Assembly (NCBI GenBank): GCA_027485465.1
Contig: JAIXRA010000107.1
Coordinates: forward strand, 1-39,460
Reading direction: 5' to 3'
Length of the DNA: 39,460 bases
DNA from: Bacteroidota bacterium
GTDB lineage: Bacteria; Bacteroidota; Bacteroidia; UBA7662
In this document: piece by piece, positions 27,476 to 37,259 of the stretch
How the letters are laid out: every line of letters begins with the position of its first letter
How positions within the stretch are numbered: position 1 is the first letter of the stretch
Made by a program: the position numbers and the translations under genes
Notes under the pieces: model-generated
Told to the model about the DNA's origin: nothing
The model's database searches: none
Seen by the model: only the letters and a program-made list of their open reading frames with translations

Positions 27476-28554
27476 GGTTTCATCGATTGATCACGCTGGA
27501 CCATGGAATCCGCACAAGTCAGGCTCAAGGATTCCAATTCCCGAAGCCAAGCACGCTTGGGCTCGTTGGGGTTGTACACAAAAACTTCGCTGTGCAGGCG
27601 GTCTTTTCCGGAATTCCAGGTATGATGAACAAAAGGCCCACCCATAAAATCACCATGCATCGTCCAAAGGCCTCGAATTTCCACCACAGGCGATCCCGCT
27701 TTGGGGCCCAAAGGGAGGGAGCGCTGACGAGTGGGCACCAGCCGCTCGGTTTGGTAATACGACCCAGGGCTAGGACCTGGCAGGGTTCTTTGAAGCAAGG
27801 AATCTCGAAAAATCGGTGCTACCAAAGGAAGATCGGCGGCGTATTTGACTCTCCACAGACACCAATTCATGGTTCCATTGGGTATTTCACGACTCAACCA
27901 AACCCAGTCGCGCTTCAAAGAGCGTATTCGGTAATCCCCCGGTAACGCAGAAAGGCTGAACCCTAAACTGTCTTTGATTAATGCAATCAGGGTATCCGCA
28001 CGGCTCAATCGACCAACTCGATCCATGATCAAGCGTTGATCCAATTGTCTCAATCGATCAAGCAAAGGAGATGTTGGGGGATCAAGAAAAGCAAACAAGG
28101 TGGCGGTATCCCGATAAACCAGCCAAACCTCGGACTGTGGAAACGCCCTTGGATGTCGTACGACCCCCAGGTAAATCCCTTGGGCGGCCAGCGACTGGGC
28201 CGAAGCGGTTCGGAGTTCTTTGGGCAAGGAACCTTGTTGCTCTGCCGAACGCAGTCGCAAAATCAGGCGATGACGATCCTTGAATTTATTGGCCCCCAAA
28301 TCCTGGGTGGGCAGAAGCCTGAACCAAGGCTCGGGCTGAGGCAATCCGTATTGTTCCGCGGATAACGCTTTGCGAAGACGACGACCGGTTTCCCCCTGCC
28401 ATTCCTCGGGACGGCAATCCAACATGATTTCGGCAACGGCACCCAAAGAATCCGGTTGCAGACCCTGTTGATCACAAGACCCCATCAGCAACAAAACCAA
28501 CAGGCCACCCCCGAAACGCCCTATGCCTTGCCTCACCATGGTTCTCGGGAACAC
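27472..28554 (-). CDS. DUF4837-family lipoprotein
   Basis: GGLLVLLLMGSCDQ lipobox; later GLWTMHGDFMGGPFVHHTWNSGKDRLHSEVFVYNPNEPKRAWLRELE; 4-nt overlap with purD. Confidence 0.8.
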   Translation of the reverse strand: MFPRTMVRQGIGRFGGGLLVLLLMGSCDQQGLQPDSLGAVAEIMLDCRPEEWQGETGRRLRKALSAEQYGLPQPEPWFRLLPTQDLGANKFKDRHRLILRLRSAEQQGSLPKELRTASAQSLAAQGIYLGVVRHPRAFPQSEVWLVYRDTATLFAFLDPPTSPLLDRLRQLDQRLIMDRVGRLSRADTLIALIKDSLGFSLSALPGDYRIRSLKRDWVWLSREIPNGTMNWCLWRVKYAADLPLVAPIFRDSLLQRTLPGPSPGSYYQTERLVPTRQRSLPLGPKAGSPVVEIRGLWTMHGDFMGGPFVHHTWNSGKDRLHSEVFVYNPNEPKRAWLRELESLSLTCADSMVQRDQSMKP

Positions 28555-28558
28555 AAAA

Positions 28559-30142
28559 TCAGCCTCGCTGAATTTTGAGAACCATCCCGGGGGTCAATTT
28601 ACTGGACGACGAGAGGTTGTTATGCTTCATCAAATCGGCCACCGTAACGCCATCAAATTTTTTGGAAATGGACCAAAGGGTGTCGCCTTGACGAACCCGA
28701 TAAGAACGTCCTTCTTTGTTGATGCGATCAACCGGGGTAGGCGCAGCCGCCTGAACAACCGATGTATCCCGTTTGATTTCTGCTGGTGCGGCGGCCAATT
28801 CAGCAGAAGCGCGTACGCTGTCCTCCACCGCTGGCAATGAACCACCCAATCGTTGCACCTTCAATCGCTGACCAGCCTGCAATTGATTGGATCTTAAGTT
28901 ATTGATTCGGCGTAATTCGGAAACCGATGTACGGTATTGACTCGCTAAACGTCCCAAATTATCTCCTTTTTGGACCCGGTGGTACTTCCAAGTGGCGTAG
29001 GGTATATTGGCCGAATCCGGCGTAGCCAATCGGTTGGTGGCTTCGCGGGCTTGTTCGGCCAAGGCCTTGGACTGGGTCAACTCGTAGAGATACGCCAGGT
29101 AAACCGGTCTTTTCTTTTCGAACTCGGGCGCAAGGCGTGCCGGGATATGGAGCGTGTATTCAGGGTAACCGGCCGGTACAAATTTCTGCTTGAGCTGAGG
29201 ATTCATCAAGGCCAGCATGTCGGCGTCCATGCCTATCATTTGAGCAAAATAGCTCAGCGGCAGGGGACCCTGTACCGCGACGGTATCCGTTTCCAGAGGC
29301 AATGCAACCTGGGCAAAAGGCTGCAAATTGTGTTCTGCGGGATAGGTCATCAAATACGTGACCGCAATAAAGGCCGGAACATAACCCCTGGTCTCCGCGG
29401 GTAAATAAGGCATGATTTCCCAAAAGGTTGTTTTGCCCCCCGAGCGCCGAATGGCCTTGTTCACATTGCCAGGCCCGCAATTGTAAGCCGCCAAAACCAA
29501 CAACCAATCGTTGTAGGTATAATATAAATCCTTCATGAAGCGACAAGCAGCATCGCTGGCCAAGTAGGGGTCCCGCCGCTCATCAGAATAAAAATTGACT
29601 TTGAGGCCGTACTGCATCCCGGTCCTGTACATGAATTGCCAAAGACCCGATGCCCCGACCCGGCTAACAGCCGAGGGATTCAAGGCAGATTCCACCACGG
29701 CCAAGTGCTTGAGTTGGTGAGGCATGTTATGGCGCTCTAGGGCCGCCTCAAAAACCGGGTAGTAGTATTTGCTCAACGCCAAAACCCTTTCGGTCAGGGC
29801 CTTTTTGCGAATGCCATACATTTCGATAAAGCCCCTTACATACGAATTGTTCCGCATCGGTATGGGCGATTGAATTTGACGCATCCGAAAGGAAATCACC
29901 GAATCCGAAAGCGGTGGGATATAATCGGGAGCATACCCGTATTTGTTAGGAAGGCGGGGTTGTCCCGTATGATCTTTTTTGAAAAAACGCAGCGAAACGA
30001 CACTGTCCAATTGACGAACAATGGCTTCGTTGGCCAAATCAAAAGGAGAGCGGTTTCCCGGATCGGAGGAGGAAACGGTTTGAGCTTGCAGATTTTGGAC
30101 TGCAAGCAAACCCATAAAAATCCAAAGAAAGGCCTTGTTCAT
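28559..30142 (-). CDS. mltD: Membrane-bound lytic murein transglycosylase D-like protein with C-terminal LysM domains
   Basis: SLT-like core (LKHLAVVESALNPSAVSRVGASGLWQFMYRTGMQYGLKVNFYSDERRDPYLASDAACRFMKDLY, LVLAAYNCGPGNVNKAIRR) plus two LysM motifs (YHRVQKGDNLGRLASQY..., YRVRQGDTLWSISKKF...). Confidence 0.93.
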   Translation of the reverse strand: MNKAFLWIFMGLLAVQNLQAQTVSSSDPGNRSPFDLANEAIVRQLDSVVSLRFFKKDHTGQPRLPNKYGYAPDYIPPLSDSVISFRMRQIQSPIPMRNNSYVRGFIEMYGIRKKALTERVLALSKYYYPVFEAALERHNMPHQLKHLAVVESALNPSAVSRVGASGLWQFMYRTGMQYGLKVNFYSDERRDPYLASDAACRFMKDLYYTYNDWLLVLAAYNCGPGNVNKAIRRSGGKTTFWEIMPYLPAETRGYVPAFIAVTYLMTYPAEHNLQPFAQVALPLETDTVAVQGPLPLSYFAQMIGMDADMLALMNPQLKQKFVPAGYPEYTLHIPARLAPEFEKKRPVYLAYLYELTQSKALAEQAREATNRLATPDSANIPYATWKYHRVQKGDNLGRLASQYRTSVSELRRINNLRSNQLQAGQRLKVQRLGGSLPAVEDSVRASAELAAAPAEIKRDTSVVQAAAPTPVDRINKEGRSYRVRQGDTLWSISKKFDGVTVADLMKHNNLSSSSKLTPGMVLKIQRG

Positions 30143-31575
30143 AAAGGTTGAATGTTTGGAACCAACGCTTGTAGGCGCCCGGTTATTTCAAAAAGAGCCG
30201 CTTCCCCAAAGGAAGGACCCATGAACTGTAATCCCAAAGGCATACCGTTGGTATCGGGACCAAAAGGAATCGAAAGGGCGGGTAGGCCGGTTAGATTGGC
30301 CAAAACGGTGAATTGATCCTCGAGGTACATGGCCAGGGGGTCGCTGCTTTTTTCGCCCAAACGAAAAGCAGAGCCTGCGGTGGTGGGCAAAACAAAGGCA
30401 TCGCATGATTCAAAGACCTGATCAAAACGATCTTTCAACTGACGGCGTACCTTCTGGGCTTTGGCATAATAGGCGTCGTAATAGCCTTCACTCAACACAA
30501 ACGTCCCCAAAAGTATGCGACGCTGAACCTCGGGTCCAAAACCCTGAGACCTGGATTTTTTGAGGGTCGTTTCCAAGGAATGGGCCTCCGGAGACCGGTA
30601 TCCATAATGCATCCCAGCATAGCGACTCAGGTTGGAAGACGCTTCGGCGGTTGCCAAAATATAGTAAACTGGGATGGCGCATTCCAGCCCTTGCACCGAG
30701 CAGGGCACCAAGGTGTGTCCCGCTTCTTCCCAAGTTTTCATAGCCTCCTGCATTCGTTGGCGCCAAACCGGGCTCAATGCAGGGTTTTCCAACCATTCGG
30801 GGCTGTATCCCAAACGGTATGGACCGTTCGAAGAGGAGGTATTCAGGGGCTCGCCGGGGCTCGCCGTGCACGTTGCGTCATGGTCGTCAGCCCCCGATAT
30901 GCAAGAGAGCAGTGTAACGGCATCTTCGAGGTGCTCCCCAAAAACCCCTACTTGATCAAAAGAAGAACCGAAGGCCACAATCCCGTGCCGTGATACCCTT
31001 CCGTAGGTGGGTTTGATCCCCACCAAACCACAATACGACGCTGGTTGTCGAACCGAACCGCCGGTATCCGTTCCCAAGCTCAAATGGCACCCTCCAAAAG
31101 CCACCGCAGCAGCCGATCCACCTGAAGAACCACCGGGAACACGATCAGGATCCAGCGGGTTGCGGACCGGACCAAAGGCGGAATTTTCGTTAGAGGACCC
31201 CATCGCAAATTCGTCGCAATTCAAACGACCAATGATGACCGCTCCTGCCTCTTCCAAGCGCTCGACAACTGTTGCTGAATACAGCGAAACAAAACCTTCG
31301 AGAATATGTGAGCCTGCGGTTAGACGATGGTTTTTGTAACAAATGTTATCTTTGACCCCGACCACCACCCCGGTGAGCGGAGCTAAATCACCGCCAAAAC
31401 CCTGGGCATCCAAGGCATCCGCCTTAGCCAAAGCCTCTTCGGCGTAAACTTCCAAGAAGGCACCGTAGGATTCATACCTGTGAATTCTTTCCAAACAGGC
31501 AAGCACTTCGGCCCGAACGGTTTGTAGGCCCGAACGAAGACGATCGTGATAACATTGAATACCATCAAAAATCAA
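30139..31575 (-). CDS. gatA: Amidase family protein, Glu-tRNA(Gln) amidotransferase subunit A
   Basis: GVVVGVKDNICYKNHRLTAGSHILEGF, GRLNCDEFAMGSSNENSAFGPVRNP, VPGGSSGGSAAAVAFGGCHLSLGTDTGGSVRQPASYCGLVGIKPTYGRVSRHG. Start is uncertain: TTG at 31575 avoids a 150-bp overlap with tatA; the ORF track extends to 31746. Confidence 0.9.
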   Translation of the reverse strand: MIFDGIQCYHDRLRSGLQTVRAEVLACLERIHRYESYGAFLEVYAEEALAKADALDAQGFGGDLAPLTGVVVGVKDNICYKNHRLTAGSHILEGFVSLYSATVVERLEEAGAVIIGRLNCDEFAMGSSNENSAFGPVRNPLDPDRVPGGSSGGSAAAVAFGGCHLSLGTDTGGSVRQPASYCGLVGIKPTYGRVSRHGIVAFGSSFDQVGVFGEHLEDAVTLLSCISGADDHDATCTASPGEPLNTSSSNGPYRLGYSPEWLENPALSPVWRQRMQEAMKTWEEAGHTLVPCSVQGLECAIPVYYILATAEASSNLSRYAGMHYGYRSPEAHSLETTLKKSRSQGFGPEVQRRILLGTFVLSEGYYDAYYAKAQKVRRQLKDRFDQVFESCDAFVLPTTAGSAFRLGEKSSDPLAMYLEDQFTVLANLTGLPALSIPFGPDTNGMPLGLQFMGPSFGEAALFEITGRLQALVPNIQPL

Positions 31576-31594
31576 ACCTGATTCTTTAGGGGGT

Positions 31595-31816
31595 TCAGGA
31601 ACGGTTCTCGCTGCGAGTTTCGGTCTCCTTCTCGATTTCTTTGCGAATACCGGAGGAAGCGTCTTTGAATTCCCGTATACCCTTGCCCAAACCGCGGGCA
31701 AGTTCAGGAATACGTTTGGCCCCAAACAGCAAGAGCACCACCGCAAAAATCAGGATTAATTCTCCGGTGCTTAGGTTCCCCAGGAGCAGAAACAAAGGGG
31801 TCGTATCAGCATTCAT
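31595..31816 (-). CDS. tatA: Sec-independent protein translocase TatA
   Basis: LSTGELILIFAVVLLLFGAKRIPELARGLGKGIREFKDASSG; ATG at 31816 preferred. Confidence 0.93.
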   Translation of the reverse strand: MNADTTPLFLLLGNLSTGELILIFAVVLLLFGAKRIPELARGLGKGIREFKDASSGIRKEIEKETETRSENRS

Positions 31817-31899
31817 GGCAAAACAGGGTTTAGGACAATTCACAAAGATAGCCCAAGCCACCCCAACTGCACCTTCGAACCGCCTTGGGAGGCCAAAAA

Positions 31900-34800
31900 T
31901 CAAAAATCCAAGCCCAAAGACAGCACCCAAGTTGGGGCCAAGCGAACCCGGTTTTCCAGGGCCCTGGCCCTATCCAAACGGATTGAATAACCCAAAAGAT
32001 GGGCACGTACCCCAACGCCGTAGGACCAAAGCAACGGTGAAAGTTGGCGATCAAACCGAACGCGCACCGGGTCCCTGTTAATTTGTGTTGGGAAAAGCGT
32101 GCTATCTGTTTTTAGGAAACCACCCGGTTTCCAAGCTGTTCCGGCATCCAAAAATGCAGCGAGCTGAAAATTCCTCCAAAACTCAGAGCCCACCGGAACA
32201 GCCGCACGCATGGCCGCCGGAATCCAGCGCACTTCGGTGCCCGCACCCATAAACGAAGACCCGTTCATGGTATTGATGGGAAGACCACGGACCGGCGCTG
32301 CCAAACCGTTCAGCAAGACCCGATTTGAAGACGGAACCGGCATGTCCCCGTTGATCCGAGGCATCAGCCATTGCTCCATGCCACCTACCATATAATTGGC
32401 ACGCAAAGCGCCCGTTGAATGCTGAAAAGCCAAGCGGCTCGCCCAGACCATTCCTCCCATAAGTGGCTGATATGCACGTGCATCCAAACCAAATAGCGCC
32501 CCAGAACCGCTCGTTGTCCCGGAGCTTAAATAAAATTCATGAAAGACTTTGGCCCGGTAGCCTTTCCACAGAGCCCCGGAGGAACGACGACTTCGATCGG
32601 TCATCCATTCCAATCGAAGACCCGTCATTTGATGACGTATACTCCCGTTGTCTTTGGGAAAATCCGGGTTCAAAGGAAGATTTTCACGCGATAACACAGA
32701 ACCAAACGTCGCCGAAACCCCGGAGTAAACCCCCAATGGCCGGGTCATGGACCCATAAACCTCCCAAACCTGCGCTGGATTAACCGAACCCGATCCGCCA
32801 CCAAAACCGCCCCCGGTAGGTAGGCTGGCAGGGAGTTTGGAATAAACGCCCATCAAACGCCAATCGATCAAGCCGCTCAAGTTCTCGTAAAGCAAATACG
32901 ATTGAAAATCAGACAACGACTGAAGAATCATCAAGCCGGCAGAAAGGTTGTGGTCCTCGGGCAAATCCGATAAACCAACCCTCACCACGGCACCGGGTCT
33001 GGCAAGCAATGTATGCATACGGCTCGCGGACAGAAGGGGCATTCGGCCCTGCAACAAAGTGCTTCCAGCCTGGAGACTCACATGGTCAATGGAGGAGGCC
33101 TTGACATAGGGGCTGGATTTGAGGACTGTCGATGTTGATTTGGGCTTGGCCGCAAACAGGGTCGACGCGATTCGAGCAATGGTATTGGGTTCAAAACCGG
33201 GCAACCAATCCCCACCGGTATGATCCGGAAGCAGGGGCCGCGCCTCTTCGCCCACCGATCGAATCGGACCCAACAAGCCCAGATTGGCGGGTCGAACTTC
33301 GTCCAAGGCCAGCCTTGAACCAGCGCCCTCTCCATGCAATCGCTCCCTTTCCTGACGACGCCAGGCCGTTACCGGTAAATCATCGTCCTTCAACGAACCG
33401 GGTACCCAACGGGTGGTGTCCACTTTGTCTCGCAATGCCAAAACCAGCGGGTTGGGACGGGGGTCAGGTCCCATCAAAAGTCCGGTCGTCAAGGCCCCCC
33501 CTTCATGCCAACGAAGACTCGTGGCCGTGGGTGCCAGCGGTGTCCCACCAAGGTTAGGCCCCTCCCAAGTCCCCCGGTAACGAATGAGGTAGCCGGTTCG
33601 ATCGGACAGCCAAATCAAAGTCCCTCCACCCAATGGCAAGGGGGATGAAATCGCTTCGGTATCCACGCCCAAGAGGATTTGCGGACGGCTGCCGAGGGCT
33701 CGATCCAAGCGAAGCAAGCCATTCCAGCGACCCCTGGATCCCATACCGTCCTGGGCCTCCACCCCGTAAGGGAGCCTAGCGGCATAAACCAAGGACTGAG
33801 AACCGGGTACAAAACGGACATCGTATTTCTCCAGGCTATCGGCCCACAAGAGAGCTGGATTGGCCGTCGGCGATGACCAAGTCCAAAGCCCGGAACGTCC
33901 TTTGGAGCGGGCACAAGCCGCCAAGGTTTTGCCGTCCGGCGACCAATCAAGGGATTGGATGACCTCTATACCGCGCACAGGACGCTCCTCCACCATCCAA
34001 TCCTGCTCGCTATTGCGGCTAAACACCATCCACCGAGGGCCTTGGGGCCCTGCCATGACCACCACCAACCGATTGCCGCCGGGGTGCCAAGCCATTTTGG
34101 GATAATCCTCGACCGCCGGAGGCCCACAAGGCGGGCTTTTGTACAAACGCGTTGTCTCCTTGGTGCTTCGATCGTAGGTGTAGATGGAAATGCGACCCCG
34201 GTGGTACGCCCCAAAGGCCAAGTGACGACCTCGGGCGTCCGACCGGACTGGACCCAGCCGGCCATAGGTTTTGCCTGCCAGAGAAAGGACATCTTTGGCG
34301 GAGACCAAAGACACCGAATCCACCGCGATTTCTTTTCGGCAATCCACCAAAAGGCTCCGAACAAACGTTCCGTAAGTGACCGTATTGAGGGAGCGAAAAG
34401 CCGACTGCACCTGCCGATGAGAACGGGCCATCCCCAAGAGCCGTGCAGTTCCACCCAGGCCGTTCACCTGGGCATAGCGATGCCAAAACAACACACCGGC
34501 TAAATCCGGTCGGCTTCGAACCAACTCTCCAAAACCAGCCCTGGGTCGTTGGACCAACCAAGCCCTCAGTTCTCGATCCATGGCCCCTTTCCATCCAGCG
34601 CCCCGGTAACGGGCATATCCATCCGTAAACCAAGAAGGCAAAACCAACAGGGCCTGGTTTTGAATCCTTTGCCAAGAATTACCGCCGTAGAGGATTTCTG
34701 CAACCAAAACACGTACGATTCCCTCCCGGATTTGCTCGACCATTTCTTCGGTAGAGCAAGACACATAAACCGGGACCTTGTTACCGGGAGCCGGAAAATT

Positions 34801-35184
34801 CCAACCTGTGTTATAGTAATATTTTTCTCTATTCAAATTGCTTTGAAACAAATCGTTGGGGCCCTGATACAAAATCACCTGATAGGGGTCCTCGGGCTGT
34901 ACATTCAACTGTTGTTCAAGGCCTGCGGTTAATCCAGGTATCAGGCGGGCCACATAGCGCGCGATGCTATCCAGGGGTTGGTCAAAATAAACCCGATCCC
35001 CCCGGGCGTCCAGTACCTTCCAAACAGGGGTCCCTTCCTGCCGTTGATTTCTTCCAAAAGGCGTCAATTGCAATTGAACCTGAGCCATGGCCTCGAAGGC
35101 GAGTCCGCCACCAACCAACATGGCCACCAAGAGCCAAGGCCGGCTGGTTTGAATAAATCGTAGCAAGTTCGCGAAGAAAGGCAT
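31900..35184 (-). CDS. Large secreted/outer-membrane protein: degenerate gluzincin-like N-terminus, PD40/TolB-like propeller, beta-barrel-like C-terminus
   Basis: Signal peptide (PWLLVAMLVGGGLAFEAMAQ); REGIVRVLVAEILYGGNSWQ...LPSWFTDGYARYRGAG; PD40-type repeats (MAWHPGGNRLVVVM, LDWSPDGKTLAACAR, VRFVPGSQSLVYAAR); barrel-like C-terminus ending in WVLSLGLDF. ATG at 35184. Confidence 0.75.
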   Translation of the reverse strand: MPFFANLLRFIQTSRPWLLVAMLVGGGLAFEAMAQVQLQLTPFGRNQRQEGTPVWKVLDARGDRVYFDQPLDSIARYVARLIPGLTAGLEQQLNVQPEDPYQVILYQGPNDLFQSNLNREKYYYNTGWNFPAPGNKVPVYVSCSTEEMVEQIREGIVRVLVAEILYGGNSWQRIQNQALLVLPSWFTDGYARYRGAGWKGAMDRELRAWLVQRPRAGFGELVRSRPDLAGVLFWHRYAQVNGLGGTARLLGMARSHRQVQSAFRSLNTVTYGTFVRSLLVDCRKEIAVDSVSLVSAKDVLSLAGKTYGRLGPVRSDARGRHLAFGAYHRGRISIYTYDRSTKETTRLYKSPPCGPPAVEDYPKMAWHPGGNRLVVVMAGPQGPRWMVFSRNSEQDWMVEERPVRGIEVIQSLDWSPDGKTLAACARSKGRSGLWTWSSPTANPALLWADSLEKYDVRFVPGSQSLVYAARLPYGVEAQDGMGSRGRWNGLLRLDRALGSRPQILLGVDTEAISSPLPLGGGTLIWLSDRTGYLIRYRGTWEGPNLGGTPLAPTATSLRWHEGGALTTGLLMGPDPRPNPLVLALRDKVDTTRWVPGSLKDDDLPVTAWRRQERERLHGEGAGSRLALDEVRPANLGLLGPIRSVGEEARPLLPDHTGGDWLPGFEPNTIARIASTLFAAKPKSTSTVLKSSPYVKASSIDHVSLQAGSTLLQGRMPLLSASRMHTLLARPGAVVRVGLSDLPEDHNLSAGLMILQSLSDFQSYLLYENLSGLIDWRLMGVYSKLPASLPTGGGFGGGSGSVNPAQVWEVYGSMTRPLGVYSGVSATFGSVLSRENLPLNPDFPKDNGSIRHQMTGLRLEWMTDRSRRSSGALWKGYRAKVFHEFYLSSGTTSGSGALFGLDARAYQPLMGGMVWASRLAFQHSTGALRANYMVGGMEQWLMPRINGDMPVPSSNRVLLNGLAAPVRGLPINTMNGSSFMGAGTEVRWIPAAMRAAVPVGSEFWRNFQLAAFLDAGTAWKPGGFLKTDSTLFPTQINRDPVRVRFDRQLSPLLWSYGVGVRAHLLGYSIRLDRARALENRVRLAPTWVLSLGLDF

Positions 35185-35212
35185 CGTCCTCAAAATTAAG
35201 TAATTTGGCCCC

Positions 35213-35863
35213 ATGACCCGCTGCGAAATTCACCGTTTTACCTTTAATCCCTTTGGCGTTAACACCTACCTGCTTTACAGCTCCGAAGGGGAAGCCCTGA
35301 TCATCGATCCGGGCTGCTCAACACCGCAGGAAGAAGCCATCCTTCGGGATTTTATCCAGGCACGTAAGCTCCAGCCAACCCGGCTGCTGTTGACCCATGC
35401 CCATCTAGACCATGTCCTTGGGAACGCCTGGATTGCTCGCGAATACGGTTTGCAACCCCAAATGCATCGCCTGGATTTGCCCGACCTCGAACGCCTCGTG
35501 GCCTATGCCCCCTTGTTTGGTGTAGAGGCCGAAGCCTCACCGCCCCCCTCCCTTTTCCTGGCCGGAGGGGAGCGCCTGACCTGGTCGGGTCCCACCTTGG
35601 AATTGCTGGAAGCCCCGGGGCATTCCCCCGGGAGCCTGTGTTTTTATATCCCGGACCAAGAGATTCTGGTATCCGGAGATGTCCTCTTTGAACGCAGCAT
35701 CGGGCGCACGGATCTACCAGGCGGACATCATCCAACACTTTTGCAGTCGATCAGAAACGTTTTGTGGGCCCTACCGGATCGCACGGTGGTGTACCCAGGC
35801 CATGGAGCAAGCACCCAAATCGGGATCGAAAAAAGAGAGAACCCCTTTCTAAGAGAGGGTTAG
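35213..35863 (+). CDS. MBL-fold metallo-hydrolase (glyoxalase II-like)
   Basis: NTYLLYSSEGEALIIDPGC, LLTHAHLDHVLGNAWIAREY, LEAPGHSPGSLCFYIPDQEILVSGDVLFERSIGRTDLPGG, VYPGHGASTQIGIEKRENPFL. Confidence 0.95.
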   Translation: MTRCEIHRFTFNPFGVNTYLLYSSEGEALIIDPGCSTPQEEAILRDFIQARKLQPTRLLLTHAHLDHVLGNAWIAREYGLQPQMHRLDLPDLERLVAYAPLFGVEAEASPPPSLFLAGGERLTWSGPTLELLEAPGHSPGSLCFYIPDQEILVSGDVLFERSIGRTDLPGGHHPTLLQSIRNVLWALPDRTVVYPGHGASTQIGIEKRENPFLREG

Positions 35864-37134
35864 TCCGTAATGGCTGGTGATTCGTCGGAGTTTTTGCCCA
35901 AGGAACCCAAATCAAAAAGCAGCGAAAAGCGCAGGGTATTGGCCAACGGATTGGTCTGCAAAGACCCTACTGGAATCAGGTAGGCAAAATTGAGGTTAAA
36001 CACATTGTACTGCAATCCCATCCCGGCGGTGAAATACTGCCGTCCACCCTTGGTGGGATGCTCGTAGAAATACCCACCACGCAATGCAAAAACCTCGTTA
36101 TAAAGGTATTCGATTCCGATTGAGGGATTGATTTCCCTTAGTTCTTCGCGGAATCCATCGGGAGCATCGCCAAAAGAGCCCAGAATCCCTTCCATCACGG
36201 ACTTTTGGTTGGGGTCTTCACCGCGGGCAATCAGGGGCCGACCGTCGACACCCAGCAAAATGCGGTTCGAAGAATCCCGTTGGTAGACCGGGTTGGTCGG
36301 CACCAATAATTTGTTAAGATCAAAGGAAAATGAAACCTTGTTGTACCGATCGATCACCGATGTTAGGGTGGTGCCTAGGCGAAGGTTGGTCGGAATAAAG
36401 CTGGTGTTACCGGATTCGGAATAGGACATCTTGTTACCCATGTTGCTGAGCGAGAGACCCAGGGCCACGTTCCCGTCCCGCCCAAAAAGGCGACGATCGC
36501 GATTGTAATAAAAAGATAAATCACCCGCCACCGATTGCCCGGCCTTGAACTGATTGTTAGGATCAAATCCGGCCGCCAAATTGGAATAAACATATCGCAG
36601 AGCGACCCCAACACTAAAAAAATCACTCAATTTGCGGGCGTAAGCCCCGTCCAGAGAAAATTCATTGGGGTTGAAGGTTCCCAAGGAATTGCCGTTGATG
36701 TCGGTAAAATTGATATCCCCCAACGAAAAATACCGCATGGAGACGCCCACGGTTTGCAAATCATCCAAACGCTTGTAGGCGCTCAAATAGGCCAGCGACA
36801 CGTCAGGGACCAAATTGCGTAGCCAAGGGGTGTAATTCATGGCAATTCCACTGCCTTTGTCTACAAAACAAAGTTTGGCCGCGTTCCAATAAATGGAGTT
36901 GGCGTCGGGACTCGTGGCGGCCCCTACGTCTCCCATGGCCCCGGCCCTTGCGTCCGGTGAAATCATCAAAAAGGGAACGGCCGTTGTGATGGTGTTCAGG
37001 TCTCCCCCTCCTAGCTGGGTTGGGGTGATTTGGGCCTGAAGGGACGTACCAATCCCGCCCAAAAGCAGCGAAGCAAGAACCAAGGTCAAAAAGCCGGTGC
37101 AGCGCAAAAGCCGCGAAGGGGAGTTACAAGGCAT
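35860..37134 (-). CDS. porV: Type IX secretion system outer membrane protein PorV (LptO)
   Basis: AVPFLMISPDARAGAMGDVGAATSPDANSIYWNAAKL, MNYTPWLRNLVPDVSLAYLSAYKRLDD; immediately downstream of porU. Confidence 0.93.
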   Translation of the reverse strand: MPCNSPSRLLRCTGFLTLVLASLLLGGIGTSLQAQITPTQLGGGDLNTITTAVPFLMISPDARAGAMGDVGAATSPDANSIYWNAAKLCFVDKGSGIAMNYTPWLRNLVPDVSLAYLSAYKRLDDLQTVGVSMRYFSLGDINFTDINGNSLGTFNPNEFSLDGAYARKLSDFFSVGVALRYVYSNLAAGFDPNNQFKAGQSVAGDLSFYYNRDRRLFGRDGNVALGLSLSNMGNKMSYSESGNTSFIPTNLRLGTTLTSVIDRYNKVSFSFDLNKLLVPTNPVYQRDSSNRILLGVDGRPLIARGEDPNQKSVMEGILGSFGDAPDGFREELREINPSIGIEYLYNEVFALRGGYFYEHPTKGGRQYFTAGMGLQYNVFNLNFAYLIPVGSLQTNPLANTLRFSLLFDLGSLGKNSDESPAITD

Positions 37135-37259
37135 GTTCAGAGGTTGTGAAATCCGGTAAAGGAGGTTAACAAAAGGTAGGTAAAAGAGGAGTTAGGATGA
37201 ACGCTGGTCAAGGGCCTATCGTACATGGCCCGACCCAAAGATAGAAAGAGCCCGACCTA

